Made by a program: the position numbers and the translations under genes
NCBI GenBank assembly: GCA_030278955.1
Contig: JAOANR010000014.1
Span: 27,468,068-27,532,067, forward strand
Length of the DNA: 64,000 nucleotides
Origin: Hygrophila difformis
Lineage: Eukaryota > Streptophyta > Magnoliopsida > Lamiales > Acanthaceae
Direction: 5' to 3'
Part shown: positions 35,109 to 47,831 of the stretch, piece by piece
How the letters are laid out: each line of letters starts with the position of its first letter
Position numbering within the stretch: the first letter of the stretch is position 1
The notes under the pieces: model-generated
Seen by the model: only the letters and a program-made list of their open reading frames with translations
Database searches by the model: none
Told to the model about the DNA's origin: nothing

Positions 35109-38100
35109 ACACAATAGATTCTGCTTGTATGGTGCGTCTTGAGCAAGAACTTCTACTGGAGTTGATGAGGTTCTAAAGCATGAGGAGATCCGTTGGTTTC
35201 AGAAATCTCGTGATAAATGGATTAAGTTGGGTGACCGTAACACGTGATAATTTCACTCGCGAACGCTCCATCGGCAACGAGTCACATTCTTGGACTCGAT
35301 ATCCATGGACGTTGGGAAACAGATGATCAAACACTGAAAAACCATGCCTGTTTGCATTTCAACAGCCTATTCGGTATTACTATTCAGTCCCCCAGGAATA
35401 TATTGCCACTCACTCCTTTGAATCCCATCCAGGATGTGACTAGTTTGTTTTGTGAGGTTAATATACAGGAAGTTAAGTTGGCGGTCAACCAGATGAAGGG
35501 TCTCGCAGCGCTCGGTCCTGATGGATTTCCGGCTATATTTTATAAATTATATTGGAATTCTGCTGGACCTTCCATATGGAGTTCTGTTCGCCGTGCTTTT
35601 CAGAATTGGTCCTTTGATGTTCAACATGCAGCTACGTTCATTTGCCTAATTCCCAAGGTGGACATTCCGAGGGAAATTCGACATTTCAGACCTATTAGCT
35701 TATGCAATGTCAGTTATAAAATTCTTACTAAGGTGATTGTTAATCGTCTTCGGCCGTTACTCCAACAATATATTGGGCCTTTTCAGTCAGCATTTTTACC
35801 AGGCCGAGGTACTTATGGGAATGTCGTTATCCTTTTGAGGTTATTCATACCTTTAAGATTCACCATCGTCGACCTCAAGAATTTCTTTTGAAAGTGGTCC
35901 TCGAGAAAGCTTACGACAATGTGTATTGGGATTTTGTAGAAGAGTGTTTGCAAGATATGGATTTGCCCGACTTGTTGGTGCAGGTGATCATGTTTTGTGT
36001 TCGCTCCCCTAACTACTCCATCCTGTGGAACGGCTCGGCCCTCCCTTCTTTTACACCTGCGAAGGGACTTAGACAGGGAGACCCATTTTCGCCTTACTTA
36101 TTCATTATCGTCATGGAGAAGTTGTCTCGTACCATATTGTCTAAGGTCCGGGAGGGAGAGTGTCAGGCTATTATCCTGGCGCGGGATGCTACTCCTTTAT
36201 CTCATCTCATGTTTGCAGACGACCTCATGTTATTCTCTAGGGTGACAGAGGTTAGTGCCCGTTGTATGGATACTGTCCTTTCCAGCTTTGCGGATAGGGC
36301 AGACCTAAAAATTAATACCCGCAAGTCCATGGGGTATGCATCATCCGTTGTCCCTCCGGGCTTGATTGTGGATATTTCTGATATGCTTAATGTGGACTTC
36401 ACAACTTCTACTGGCAAATATCTTGGCTTTCCTGTTTTCTCTGGAGCCGCTCGTCGGATGCATTTTGAATTTTTAATGGAAAACATACGCAGCAAGCTAG
36501 GCACCTGGAAACGAGCAATGCTGAATAGAGCTGGTCGTGCTACTCTTGCCCGATCGGTGTTAGCTGCCGTTCCGCCCTATGTAATGCAACTTTATTGGCT
36601 GCCTTCTTCAATTTGCGAGCTCATTGACCGCTGTATCAATCGATTTATTTGGAAAGATTGCAATGGGAGAGGGATACACTTGATAAGTTGGAATAAAGTT
36701 GCTACTCCCAAATGTATGGGTGGTTTAGGAATTCGGTCTTGCAGAGATGCGAACTCAACCCTCTTGGAGAAAGCGCTCATGGATTTTCTTATGCATGCTT
36801 TTAAGCCCTGGGTGAATATTCTCGCTGCTAAATACCGGTATCAGGGAGGTTTGTTGCATCAGCGGCCAAGTGTTTCTGCCACCTATCGGGCCCTTGTCAA
36901 AGTGGCGCCTCTACTTCAAGCGGGCTGTCGTCTCCGCATTGGAGATGGTAAGAGTAACCTATGGTATGATGCATGGTTACAAGGAGGGGCGGTGGCTCCA
37001 AGAATTCCTTATGTTCATGTCGCAGATGTGGAGCTCCGGATCATGGATGTGTACGATGTTGGCCGTTGGAAATGGAAAGACCTGGTAACCCCTCTTCCGG
37101 ATTCCATAAAGAAAGAAATTCTTGAGTATGGCCCTCTATCCTTGCATGCCACTATTCGGGATTCTTGGCGATGGGCAGGGAATCCAGATGGTGATTATTC
37201 CGTTCGGTTGGGCTATACATGTCTTATTACCAGAGGGGAATTGGGGATGATCGAAGCAAATGTTGGGTTTGGAAAATCCGGGCACCGGAAAAAGTTCAAT
37301 TCCTCCTTTGGCTTATTGTCCATAATTCGCTGCCCATTAATCAGTTGCGCACTAGTCGAGGTATGGCTTCTTCCCCGGTTTGTGGTAGAATCAATTAGGC
37401 ATTTATTTTTTAGATGCTCTTGGGCAGTGGATATTTGGCAGTGTGTGGGTGTAGCGACACTTGGTTATTGGCAGGATAGAAATAATGAGCCTGGGACGAC
37501 TTTCTTTAAATTTTGTGGTGGGTAGACTCGTAGGATGTGGGCAGCGTTATGGTGTATATGACAACATAGGAATGCACTCTCCATGAGGGGGAATGCTATT
37601 AATGTGCAAACCATTACTCGTGAAGTTCTTCATCTGGGAGATGCCTTTGAGCGTGCTTACAATGTTAAGCCTGAATGTAGGATACCCCGCTTGGTTTGTT
37701 GGAATCCATTGGGGGGTGGGGATATTATTCTACATGTGGACGGCAGTTCGATTGGTAACCCGGGTCCTTCTGGTTTTGGGGGGTTATTCGGGATTCTGAT
37801 GGCCGCTGGATTAGTGGGATTTCTGGCTCGGTAGGCTTACTACTAATCTCGGGGCGGAATTGCATGGGATATGGAATGGTCTCTGCAGGCTTGTTGAGTT
37901 AGGAATGGAGGAAGCTTACTGTTTTTCAGACTCAATGGAGGCTCTGCGGCTCATCCGCCAAGGTGCTCCGATGGGTCATTGGTTGTGCCCAGTTGTCATG
38001 AACATACAGGACATCTTGGATCATTATTCGGGATTTCATTGGAACCACATTCTTCGGGAAGGTAATGCAGTTGCTGACGCCTTGGCGAAGAAAGGTGTCG

Positions 38101-38327
38101 GATCTCTTGAGTTCTTTACTACTTGGGCTTTCCCTCCTGATGAGATTCGACCACTTCTGACTGTTGATATGGCTGGAGTCTGTTTCCTTCATAGTTGATT
38201 CATTTGGTTTTGTCTCTGCTTCTCTTCCCCCCTCGTTTCTGTAGGTTTTTTATTGTTACCCTTTGGCGACGCTTCATCTGCATCACCTTGTTACCAAAAA
38301 AAAAAAAAAAAACACACACACAATAGA
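35109..38327 (+). mobile_element. 5'-truncated L1-type LINE with target-site duplication
   Basis: ACACAATAGAT at 35109-35119 recurs at 38317-38327 after a poly(A) of 17 bases (38296-38312). The body starts inside ORF2, upstream of the RT, so the copy arose by incomplete reverse transcription. ORF1 and endonuclease are missing. Confidence 0.85.
35120..38198 (+). pseudogene. LINE ORF2 remnant: RT, zinc-binding region and RNase H
   Basis: Order: RT lead-in (EEIRWFQKSRDKW, then a stop at about 35246), RT fingers (GPDGFPAIFYKLYW, RPISLCNVSYK), palm with ADDLMLFSRV, a degraded zinc-binding part, and RNase H (HVDGSSIGNPGPSG, AELHGIW, FSDSMEAL, ADALAKKG). Motif A reads LKVVLEKAYD: GTC (Val) at 35897-35899 replaces the expected catalytic Asp, while the FADD box at 36212-36223 is intact. 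Frameshifts lie near 35885, 37300-37580 and 37835. The RNase H acidic residues are all present. Confidence 0.88.
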
Positions 38328-38420
38328 TGCAACACATTCAACATAATAACTAGTCCTAATTTCCCACGTTAAGTTAAGAAAACATTAACATATATACTAT
38401 TTAAACTTCCATTTTGTTGA

Positions 38421-40593
38421 ATGTTAGAGACAATGTGCGGCGAGAGAGTGTGGAGGGCGAAGGGCGGTGAAGACGGTGACAAGAGACCTCCGACCGCCAC
38501 AGTCAGGCGGTGGGAAAGGATTCAACCCTGGAACAAGAAGGACGGCGAGGGTGGCAGTAGTCGAAGTAAGTTACCCGGAGTATTTATAGGGAATATCCCT
38601 GTAGGTGTAGCGTTCGAACGTATCTTCCGCTCTATTGACAAATCAGTGAAAGTTAGAGATTGGTACATGCCGGATAGGAATTGGTCGGAAAATGGATCAA
38701 AGTTTGGATTCCTACGGTTCAGTAACAAGGAAAAGGCCAAGAACGTTATACAGCAATGGAATGGGAGAGTCTGGATGGGAAAAGCTCTGAGACTCAACTG
38801 GGCGCACCCTAAAAGAAGTACGAAATTTGGCATGGGTAATTTCACAGACAGTGGAAGACTAACGGGGAAAAACATGAAGGCACCAATGGATGCCAGGAGG
38901 GGTCAAAGTATGCATGTCGGGTCTAATGCATGGAGGGATGAGCGTTCGTATGCCGAGGTCGTTATGGAGGACAGAAAGCGTAGCAGTACCGGAAGGGCAG
39001 TACGGGATACAGAAGTTGTGAGATTATGGGAAGATCAGAAGGAAATAGAATGGTTGAGGCGATCGGCAATAGTGGAACTCAATAACCTGGACGCACTAAT
39101 TCCTTTTCAGGATTGGGTATTGGGGGAAAAGTATGATGGTGTGGAAGTTAAATATGGAGGGGGGTTGATGCTGGTAGTAGTGTTCAAACGGACAGAGGCA
39201 AGAGACCAGTTTCTGGCCGACAGGAATGATATCCAGTTCGTCTCATGGAAAAGGAGATGGGAGGATGGGAAATTGGTAAGAAAACACCTGGTATGGATAT
39301 ACATTCATGGGCTACCATACTCAACCTGGAATGAGGTTAACTTCGACCGGTTGGTGAAAGGGTGGGGGATGGTGATTAGTATAAACCAGGAAACTGTGGG
39401 ACGAAAAAGATTGGATCGGGCAAAGATTCTAGTGGCGGTTCATGAAGAAGCTATCATTCCACCAATCGTTGAAGTTCAGGCGGGGAAGTTTGTATCGAAA
39501 ATTCGAATTATGGCCAATTTCAGTGAGGCTGCGGTTGTGGAAGACATATCAGGGGAGGACCGGAACGATGAAGAAGTGGAGATGTACTCGGATAAGAGTA
39601 CTTCCGACATGTTGCTGGGAGAATTTGATCACCGGAAGTCCAGGACTCACAACAGTGGGGAAGTGAAACAGACTCAGTCAGGTTTGCATGGGGGAAAGGA
39701 AAACTTTATTAAGGTGGCGGCTGATAAAGGCAAACATTCGGAGACGTGTTACCATAATAATGATCTCGATAAGAAATGGGGAAGCATGCAGCTTGGGTGC
39801 TCAAGAGATAGGGGCGGTGACCATTACTGAAGGGGCGAAGGAGAATGGGCCGAATGGGCCTGATGTTGTAGACTTAGGTGATCTTGAAGAGGGGATACAT
39901 GGGCCAAGCTCTTTTGGGCTTTCGACAAGGCTGGGGAGTGCGGATAACATTAAAAACAAAGAAGTTATCTGTCTACCTGGGCTACTGGGGGGTGCCGAAA
40001 ATAGTAAATCAAACAATACACCCTGTGACAGATTTGAGAGCGGGCCTGTTTCAGAAAATAAGCTGGCACGCACAAGGGAGGCAGGTCGAGCGGAGGAGAC
40101 GGGAAGCTCGATGGATGTGGTTGGGGAGACGAGCAATTTAGTGGGATCGATAGTGGCAGGCACCGAGGTTAGTCCTAGACATGTTTCGGAAATTAAGGGA
40201 GAAATGGGTAATTGGAAGAATGGATGCGAGGCTAAAGAATTGGTAAATTCGACGCCGGCCGCTTTTAAGGAAATTGAAGAAGCTTTGAGCAGGGTTTTGA
40301 AGGGTAGGAGCCAGAAAAAGAAGATTCCGAGGCGTGGAAGGCAGAAGCTTGTCAATTGTGTTAAGAACAAGAAGCGGACTACATCCAAGCAGGGGTCTAA
40401 GGGTTCAGAAAGTTTGGGAGATGGGTTCGCCAAATTACAGTTTTCCACATTTCGTTCGAAGGAGGGAGTGAAATTAATCGACTTTACGGAAGTTGAGGAG
40501 ATTTTAGAGTTGGCAGAGAAATTGGGGATGAGCCGAATGATGAGCAGGGATGCCGCAGTTTCCAGGGTGTTGGAGGAGTTACGAATGGGTTAA
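38421..40593 (+). pseudogene. LINE ORF1 with an RRM domain
   Basis: ATG at 38421. Residues about 50-135 form an RNA-recognition motif: RNP2-like VFIGNIPV and RNP1-like SKFGFLRF, followed by a MGKALRLNW strand. A second domain (about 210-340) includes WKRRWEDGKLVRKHLVWIYIHGLPYSTW, as in plant L1 ORF1 proteins. The C-terminal third is polar and lies in another frame (to 40593), so a single shift between 39690 and 39830 splits the ORF. No CCHC knuckle was seen. RRM-bearing ORF1 without a knuckle is described for the BNR group of plant L1 elements. ORF2 starts 36 bp downstream. Confidence 0.8.
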
Positions 40594-40628
40594 ATTCCTT
40601 CTATTGCTGATTGGGGATTGATATACAA

Positions 40629-40672
40629 ATGCGGGTTGTTACGTGCAATTTACGGGGATTAAACGGAGGGGT
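40629..40672 (+). pseudogene. Start of LINE ORF2, cut by a retrotransposon
   Basis: ATG at 40629 opens the endonuclease N-terminus (MRVVTCNLRGLNG). After 15 codons it meets the Tekay LTR. The last five bases, GGGGT, are the target-site duplication; the frame continues at 51568 across the insertion. Confidence 0.9.
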
Positions 40673-43154
40673 TGTAACACCCCGGATTTGATAACTCAGG
40701 CCGGGATGTCACCGCCACATCTCTCTAGCAAGACGCGGATTCTCCGAGCTTGCCAAAGAGAGATGCAAGGCTATAGGTATTGCAAAAAGATTTAAAAACA
40801 AGTCCGGAATCTATTTAGAAATAATAAGTATCATCCACACATATAGTAGTAATAATATATCGCAGCGGAAAAATGTAAAATGGGCCGACATGGCCAAAAC
40901 TCGGGATTTACATGCCCGTTATGCAAGTATCGTAAAAAGCAATAAAACAATGTTTAATAATTCCATCCCCCAAATGCACATGCTATGCATTATCTCCGTA
41001 CTCTGAAAGAAAAGAGAAAACAACAATTTTATCAGTATATAAAATACTGAGTAAGTCGATCCTAACATAGCAATAAAGGGATTTAATTAGATAATCTAAA
41101 ATCTCACTCCTAACATGCATTCACAAATTTTAAAGGAAATAATAATTTTAATTGTGTACTTGAACATGCATCTAATCCACAATAACAATTTAGTCATGAC
41201 ATGAAATTTAAAGACATAATTTAAATGCATAATTTAAAGACATGCAAAAATAAATAAATACTTAAAAATAATAATTCCTTTATTTCCCCTGTTACGTAAC
41301 CATTTTTCAGTGTTTGGTATAGCCGGTGATCCGGCGGCCGCAGCCGTTTCGTAAGTATCTCGTTTAGCCGGTGATCCAGCGGCCGCAACCGTATCTGCCA
41401 TACCCAGTAACACTCCGGAGCCTCGAGAAATCCATACGGACAACCCGAGAGAGTAGGCCATGTATCTCCCGCCGATTGGCGTAATATCTCATCAAATTCT
41501 CTCGTCCATTATAGGCCCGAAGAGAAAGGCTAGAGGGGCACCCTGCAGAGCACTCACCCTCCACCAAGTATCTCATGTATCGTTTAGATTTAATGTATCG
41601 GGGTTTTTCAAAAGTATAGATGTATCGTATTTCAAATCTTTTATCGTTCGTTTCGAAATTTCAAAATCCTTCGATTTAAAAGTATCTTGGCGTCACAGTT
41701 TGCGCCTTTTCAATTTAAAAATTCGATTTAAGTTCGAACAATCTGAAATCTTCAAAGTTTAGGCAAAACACCCTAACGAACAACTTTCGTGTTTTAACTT
41801 TTTCGAAATAAGTTGAGGAAACATGTCAAAAATCAATTTTATTATGCATTCAGAAATCTGTCCGAACTCAGGTTTGACACAGTTCAAAATTTCGACGTTT
41901 TAACATATCAAATGGACTTCAAAAATTCTGAAATTTTATATGCACATACTAGACATGATTATCTACAACTTTCGTTTAGATTGCAAAGATCAAATCGGAC
42001 TAGAAAATATAGAAACAAATTCACTAAGTTCGAACATGTTCATAGGCAGATTTCAACACGTTTTGTCAAAACAGTTTCTTTTCGATGCGATTTAAAATAG
42101 CAAACGTTAACGAAAATGTCTGAAATTTTTACACACCTAGATTTATGTGTTAGGATTAAAAGTCTAGTTTTGAGTTTCTCGGGTTGAATCCTCGAAATAT
42201 GAGTTTTAGGCCGAATACAGAAACTGCGCAAGTTGGGGTTTTTAAGTTCGGTTTTTACGTTTCGTTACGTTACGCCTATTCCGGACGCCCCTAAATCACC
42301 CGTATTGATATGGAAGGCTCAACTTACAGTGATAGGGAGTTTTGGGTCGTCCTAAGGTCGCTGGCTCGTCCAAAATCCTACGAACGGATCCCCTCAACGT
42401 CAAGCTTCCGACTTTGGCCACGATTTCGAATCGGACGAAGAAATCCAATGTTAGATCGAGTTTTCGGGTTCAAAAACTTAAATGGAAATCTATGAACGAC
42501 TTACCACAGATTAGAACACTAGGGATCTTGTATTCCACGCTTCCTTCGTCGGTTTTCGTCGCCGGGAAGTGATCGGAAAGTCGTCGGGAAGTCGCCGGAA
42601 AGTGTTTTGGCTTTGGAGAGAGTTTGGGAGTGAATGGGGAGGGTTTTGGAGGCTGCAAAATGGGGTGGAGACAACCCTAGGTCGTCCTTATTCACTTCCC
42701 CCGTCCAAAATCCCCTTTCCAAAGTCGGGGGGTCGAATTATGGTAAGAAATCGCCGAAAACGCGCAAGTTGCCAAAACCTGTAGAGCCACGCGGGGTTGG
42801 CGCGCCTTTTGGCCAAACCCCGCCCGGCCAGCGCGCGGCCCTCGCCTGGACTGCGGTCCGGGCGGGTCCGTGCGATCCGATCCGTCGGGTCTTTTTCTCC
42901 TCTCTTTCGGACTTCTATCCTTTCCCGTTTTCGCGCTCGATTTTCCGGGTCATTTCCGGATTATGCTTCTCATCATAAATTTATTCCGACTTAATTCGAC
43001 TCCACGTCTGACATCTTAGGTTTAGGTCCGTCGGGTTCTAAATCGTCGTCTTTTGATTTTCGAGCATTTCCGAGTTTATGGGTTCTCGGAACAAAACTTT
43101 CTTTCCTATTGGATTAATTCCTATTTTTATATTCTAAAATTTACGGGTATTACA
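40673..43154 (-). repeat. 3' LTR of the Tekay-like element (type B)
   Basis: TGTAATACCC...GGGGTGTTACA on the minus strand. It contains a doubled TAGCCGGTGATCC block (about 41322-41392) and a GC-rich palindromic block (42790-42880). The small open frames inside it are unsupported. Confidence 0.95.
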
Positions 43155-43431
43155 GTCTACCCCCCTTAAGAACCAACTTCGTCCTCGAAGTTGCACTTCA
43201 TCCTCTCGCGAGTTCGGGAATTGTTTGATTACGCAATTGTATTATTGTGTGTCGTTGTTTGTTATTATCTGACTGAACCCAGAATTGAAATTTCCGAGTT
43301 GCCTACGTACCCCATGAAGGGATCAAGTCATTACGTAGTTCAAAACAATTTGAATTTGTTTCTTTGGGGTACAAAGTATTCGTATAAAATATCCGGAAAT
43401 ATTCGGGTCGTCACATCCTCCCCCTCTTAAG
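43155..43431 (-). other. Tandem PPTs with a heterologous LTR start between them
   Basis: Directly after the pol stop, CTTAAGAGGGGGAGGA (43431-43416) is followed by TGTGACGACCCG and by sequence matching the first part of the type A LTR at 6060 (shared CAAATTCAAATTGTTTTGAA and CTTGATCCCTTCA). Then comes an AACTTCG/CGAAGTT hairpin (43173-43190) and a second PPT, CTTAAGGGGGGTAGAC, next to the real LTR. Confidence 0.85.
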
Positions 43432-43438
43432 ATTACAG

Positions 43439-46400
43439 TTATGCCCCCATAACTGTTGTTGCATTGTCTTGGAATAGGGTTGGGTAACGATCCTTCATGT
43501 CTGCCTCTAGCTCCCACGTTGCCGTCTCGGCTTCGTGGTTAGACCAAAGAACCTTAACCATCCTCACGGTCTTATTCCTCGTTACCCTCTCCTTCTTGTC
43601 GAGTATTCGCACCGGAATTTCTTCGTAGCTTAAGTCATCGTCCAGCTCAATTTCCTCCGGTTGGAGTACGTGGGTCGGATCATGGACGTATTTCTTCAGT
43701 TGCGAGACGTGGAACACGTCGTGGACACGAGCAAATTGTGGCGGTAATGCTAGTCGGTATGCAAGATTCCACTCTTTCTAGGATCTCGTATGGTCCTATG
43801 TATCGTGGGCTCAGTTTTCCCCGCTTGCTAAAGCGCATCACACCCTTCATCGGTGATACCTTCAACATGACCTTATCGCCTATTTTGAATTCTAAATCTT
43901 GCCGTCTCACGTCGGCATAGCTCTTTTGTCGGGCTTGCACGGCTCTCATCTTTCCTTGGATTATTTTGACTTGTTGAGCCATGTCCTCAACAAGTTGCGG
44001 TCCCATTACCATAGTCCTCTCGCCCTCTTCCCAGCTCAATGGGCTTCGGCATTTGCGTCCATATAGTGCCTCGAAAGGTGCCATGCCAATGCTAGCATGG
44101 TAGCTGTTGTTGTAGGAAAATTCGATCAAGGGTAAGTGATTTTCCCAACTTCCTTTAAACTCTAATACGCACGCCCTCAGCATGTCTTCCAAAGTTTGGA
44201 TCGTTCTTTCCGTTTGTCCATCCGTCATGGGGTGGAACGCGGTACTCATCTTTATCTTCGTACCGAGGGCTTCTTGTAGTTTTGTCCAAAAATGTGAGAC
44301 GAATCTACTGTCTCTGTCCGAGATGATGTCATGTGGTACTCCATGTCGTTGTACCACGTTGTCGACATATGCCCTTGCCAATTGGTCCATGGACCAGGTA
44401 TCCTTCATGGGGATAAATATGGCAACTTTTGTCAACCTATCCACGATCACCCAGATTTTATTCATCCCCTTCGGTGAACCTGGTAATCCCGAAACGAAGT
44501 CCATTGAAATGCTATCCCATTTCCAACTTGGGATTTCCAATGGCTGCATTAATCCTAAGGGTTTCTGCCGTACGGCCTTGACCTTCTGGTAGGTAAGGCA
44601 TCTCACCACAAACTCGGCTATTTCTCTCTTCATGTTCGGCCACCAATAGTTCTTCTTTATGTCCTTGTATAGCTTCTCGCCTCCGGGGTGGACCGAATAT
44701 GGGGTATTATGGCCTTCCTCCATTACTCTTTGCTTCAGGTCCTCGCATTTTCGTGGTATGCACCACCTTCCCTTGAAGCGGATGCTTCCGTCCTCATGGA
44801 TTTTAAAATCCATTGCCTTTCCTTCAGCAATGCTCTTCCTAATTTCCTCCAGCTTTTCATCACCCTGTTGTGCTAGTCGTATCTCATCAAGTATGGTAGA
44901 TCCTACTACCATCGTGTTGACGACCTCACTTACTTCGCCAGAGTGTACCAACTCCAGACTTAATTTTGCCAAGTCTCTGTACAACTCGGCCGGTACCACA
45001 AGTGAATTCACCACGTGTTGAGTCTTTCGACTCAAGGCATCGGCCACGACGTTGGCTTTTCCTTCGTGGTACGCGATTTCCAGGTCGTAATCCTTAATTA
45101 GTTCCAACCATCTTCTTTGCCTCAAATTCAGCTCTTTTTGCGTGAATATATACTTGAGGCTCTTATGGTCGGTGAACATCCGACACTTTCGCCCATAGAG
45201 GTAATGCCTCCATATCTTTAGAGCGAACACGACTGAGGCTAGCTCCAAGTCGTGCGTCGGATAGTTCTCTTCGTGTGGCTTTAGTTGACGTGATGCGTAT
45301 GCTATAACCCTTTGATCTTGCATTAGTACGCATCCCAATCCTTCCTTCGAGGCGTCGCTGTACACCTCGAAGTCTCCATCCTCCGATGGTAATGCCAACA
45401 CCGGCGCTGTAGTAAGCCGTTTCTTCAATTCTTGGAATGCGGAATCACACTCGATGGTCCAGTCGTATTTCACCCCTTTCTTTAACAGCTGTGTCAATGG
45501 GCGAGCGATCCTTGAGAAATCCTTTACAAACCTTCGGTAGTACCCTGCCAATCCGAGAAAACTTATCTCGGTTGGATTCTTCGGTGGCACCCATTCGGTT
45601 ACTGCCGAGATCTTTGCTGGGTCTACTGCCACTCCGTTGGCGGATACGATATGTCCCAGAAATGCCACTTCTTTTAGCCAGAAGTCGCACTTGGACAGCT
45701 TGCCATACAGCTGATTGGCTCGTAAGATCCCTAACACTTTGTGTAAGTGTTCGGAATGCTCTTCTTCGCTTTTCGAGTAGATCAGGATGTCATCTATGAA
45801 CACCACTACGCATTGATCTAATAGTTCTCGAAACACGTTATTCATGAGATTCATGAACATCGCTGGGGCGTTCGTCAGCCCGAATGATAGCACCGTGAAT
45901 TCGTAATGCCCGTAGCGAGTTCTGAATGCCGTCTTTGGGATATCCTTTTCGGCGATCCTTAACTGGTGATATCCGGATCGTAGGTCGATCTTTGAAAATA
46001 CTGAAGCTCCCTTCAGTTGGTCGAACAAATCCTCGATTCTGGGCAACGGGTACTTGTTCTTGACCGTGACTTGGTTAAGTCCTCTATAATCGATGCATAG
46101 TCGTAGACCTCCATCTTTCTTCTTCACGAATAAGACCGGGGCTCCCCATGGGGACGTGCTCGGTCTTATGTAGCCCTTCCCTAGCAACTCCTCGAGTTGT
46201 TCCTTTAATTCCTTCATTTCCAGCGGCGCCATACGGTAAGGAGCCTTTGAGACAGGCTCCGTTCCCGGGATGAGATCTATGGTGAATTCCAGATCTCTCT
46301 CAGGCGGCATACCGGGTACATCTTCCGGAAATACATCCGGGTATTCTCTCACCACCGGAATGTTATCCACCTTGACCTTTTCGGCCTCAAGGTTATGAAT

Positions 46401-46847
46401 GTAGCATGCATATAACGCGTAACCCTTACGCATTAAGCTACATAGCTTCATGGCGTTAACTATCTTGGTAGACTTCTTAGGGGGTTGGGAGTAAAAGATG
46501 ACTCTCCTTCCCCGACTCTTTGATAACATGATCTTTTGTTTTTGGCAATCGATCACGGCTTTATATTGGGTTAGCCAATCCATTCCTAGTATGACGTCAA
46601 AATCCTGTAGTTCGAATTCTACCAAGTTCGCGTAAAACTCTACGTTCTTTATAACTATCGGAATTCCGTTATATCGCTTAGAGCATGATACTACCTCTCC
46701 CGATGGAAGTTGAATCCCTAAGTTAATCAATTCGCACTTAGGTAGATCTAGTTCAGGTAAGACTTTAGATGATATTATCGAACAACTAGCTCCTGAGTCA
46801 AATAGAACTCTAAGGGGTGTACTTAAGACATGGAACGTACCTCCCAT
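43439..46847 (-). pseudogene. Tekay-like pol: protease, RT, RNase H, integrase, chromodomain
   Basis: One frame of 1,055 codons (46847-43680) carries the protease ([12 protein letters not shown]), RT ([31 protein letters not shown]), RNase H ([23 protein letters not shown]), integrase zinc region ([18 protein letters not shown] then CLTYQ) and DDE core ([33 protein letters not shown]). The last zinc ligand is Tyr (TAC, 44589-44591) where relatives have Cys. A one-base shift near 43770 puts the GPY/chromodomain tail (43717-43439) in another frame. The pol start is also out of frame with gag (stop at 46865). Nearly intact, but integrase and targeting functions are broken. Confidence 0.93.
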
Positions 46848-46864
46848 TACGTCTCCATTACCTC

Positions 46865-47608
46865 CTACACATTATCTTCAAGAAGGTTCGGGTTTTGACC
46901 TTGTTCCTTGTCGGCCTCTCCTTGCTGAAGGTTCACCATATCTATTCTCCTTTCGATTGCCTCCTCCGACGTTCGACATCCCCTAGTCTTGTGACCAAAC
47001 TTGCCGCACTTATAGCAGGCTCCAGGCGTCGGGCATTGGCGCACCAAATGTGCATGGTTGCATCATGGGCAGCGTGGTATGAAAGCACCACGATTGTCAT
47101 CTCGACTGTCCGGGTTCTGTGGCTGGTCAGGTTCGGCGACTAGGTCCTCCCTCTTGGTAATATTATGAATCCGGGTCCGACACTCTTTCATCCGATGTCC
47201 CTGTCGACCACACCGAAAACATGTGCCAGGTTGAGGGCATCCCCTCACCAGATGAGGTTGCTTACACCTTGGACATCGGGGCACGTAGCCACTACGTTTG
47301 AAGATTATCACGTTGCTCCTCCCTTTGTTGCCTCGGGGCGGTCTATTCGGGCCTGCACGAAGATGGTTCCTATCATCTCTGTGGTTGCTATTAACCTTGT
47401 CTTGCCCCTGGTTGATTAGCGCGTTCCCTAAGACAACCAGAGCTTCCCCTATGGTCCTTAGGCGTCCGTCTACATTACTAGGACTAAGGGCTGCTTGCCC
47501 TCCTTGATTGGATGCACCAACGATTTGTGTTGGTACGTTGCGTTGTCGTGGCCCTTCGTTGGTGTTGGGTGGGATGGGTGGATTGCAAGGTCTTCCTCTC
47601 GGTGCCAT
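46865..47608 (-). pseudogene. Gag-like protein with four zinc knuckles, no capsid domain recognised
   Basis: ATG at 47608 opens a Pro/Asn-rich N-terminus, a short helix (IGEALVVLGNALINQG) and then knuckles: CPRCKQPHLVRGC, CFRCGRQGHRMKEC, a third broken by a TGA at 47063-47065 (CGA to TGA would explain it), and CYKCGKFGHKTRGC. The frame stays open to 46865. The ~100-residue capsid domain expected before the knuckles is missing: only ~50 residues separate the helix from the first knuckle. Such a protein could bind RNA but not build a normal particle; a helper would be needed (inference). Confidence 0.8.
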
Positions 47609-47831
47609 GCTGTTGCAAGAACGAGAGAGTTTAGATTCCTTTTTGTTGAAGTATTATGTAATGCTTATGAAATAATTTAATTAAATAAATGACGATATTA
47701 ACAGGTATTAGTCTACTGGAACCTGTTAGTATAGGTTGTTGGGATTTAGCGTATCGTTTGTTGTTTATTTGGGTTTGGTCCTACTTGCTGTTTTGTTTTT
47801 TTTTTTTTTTGAGACCCTAGGGTCCAGGGTG

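Noticed and set aside
41234..42978. Short open frames repeated in both type B LTRs
   Set aside because: They appear on both strands in non-coding LTR DNA, have no family resemblance and are duplicated only because the LTR is.
43738..45799. Plus-strand frames opposite the Tekay pol
   Set aside because: They are antisense shadows of the pol coding sequence with no independent support.
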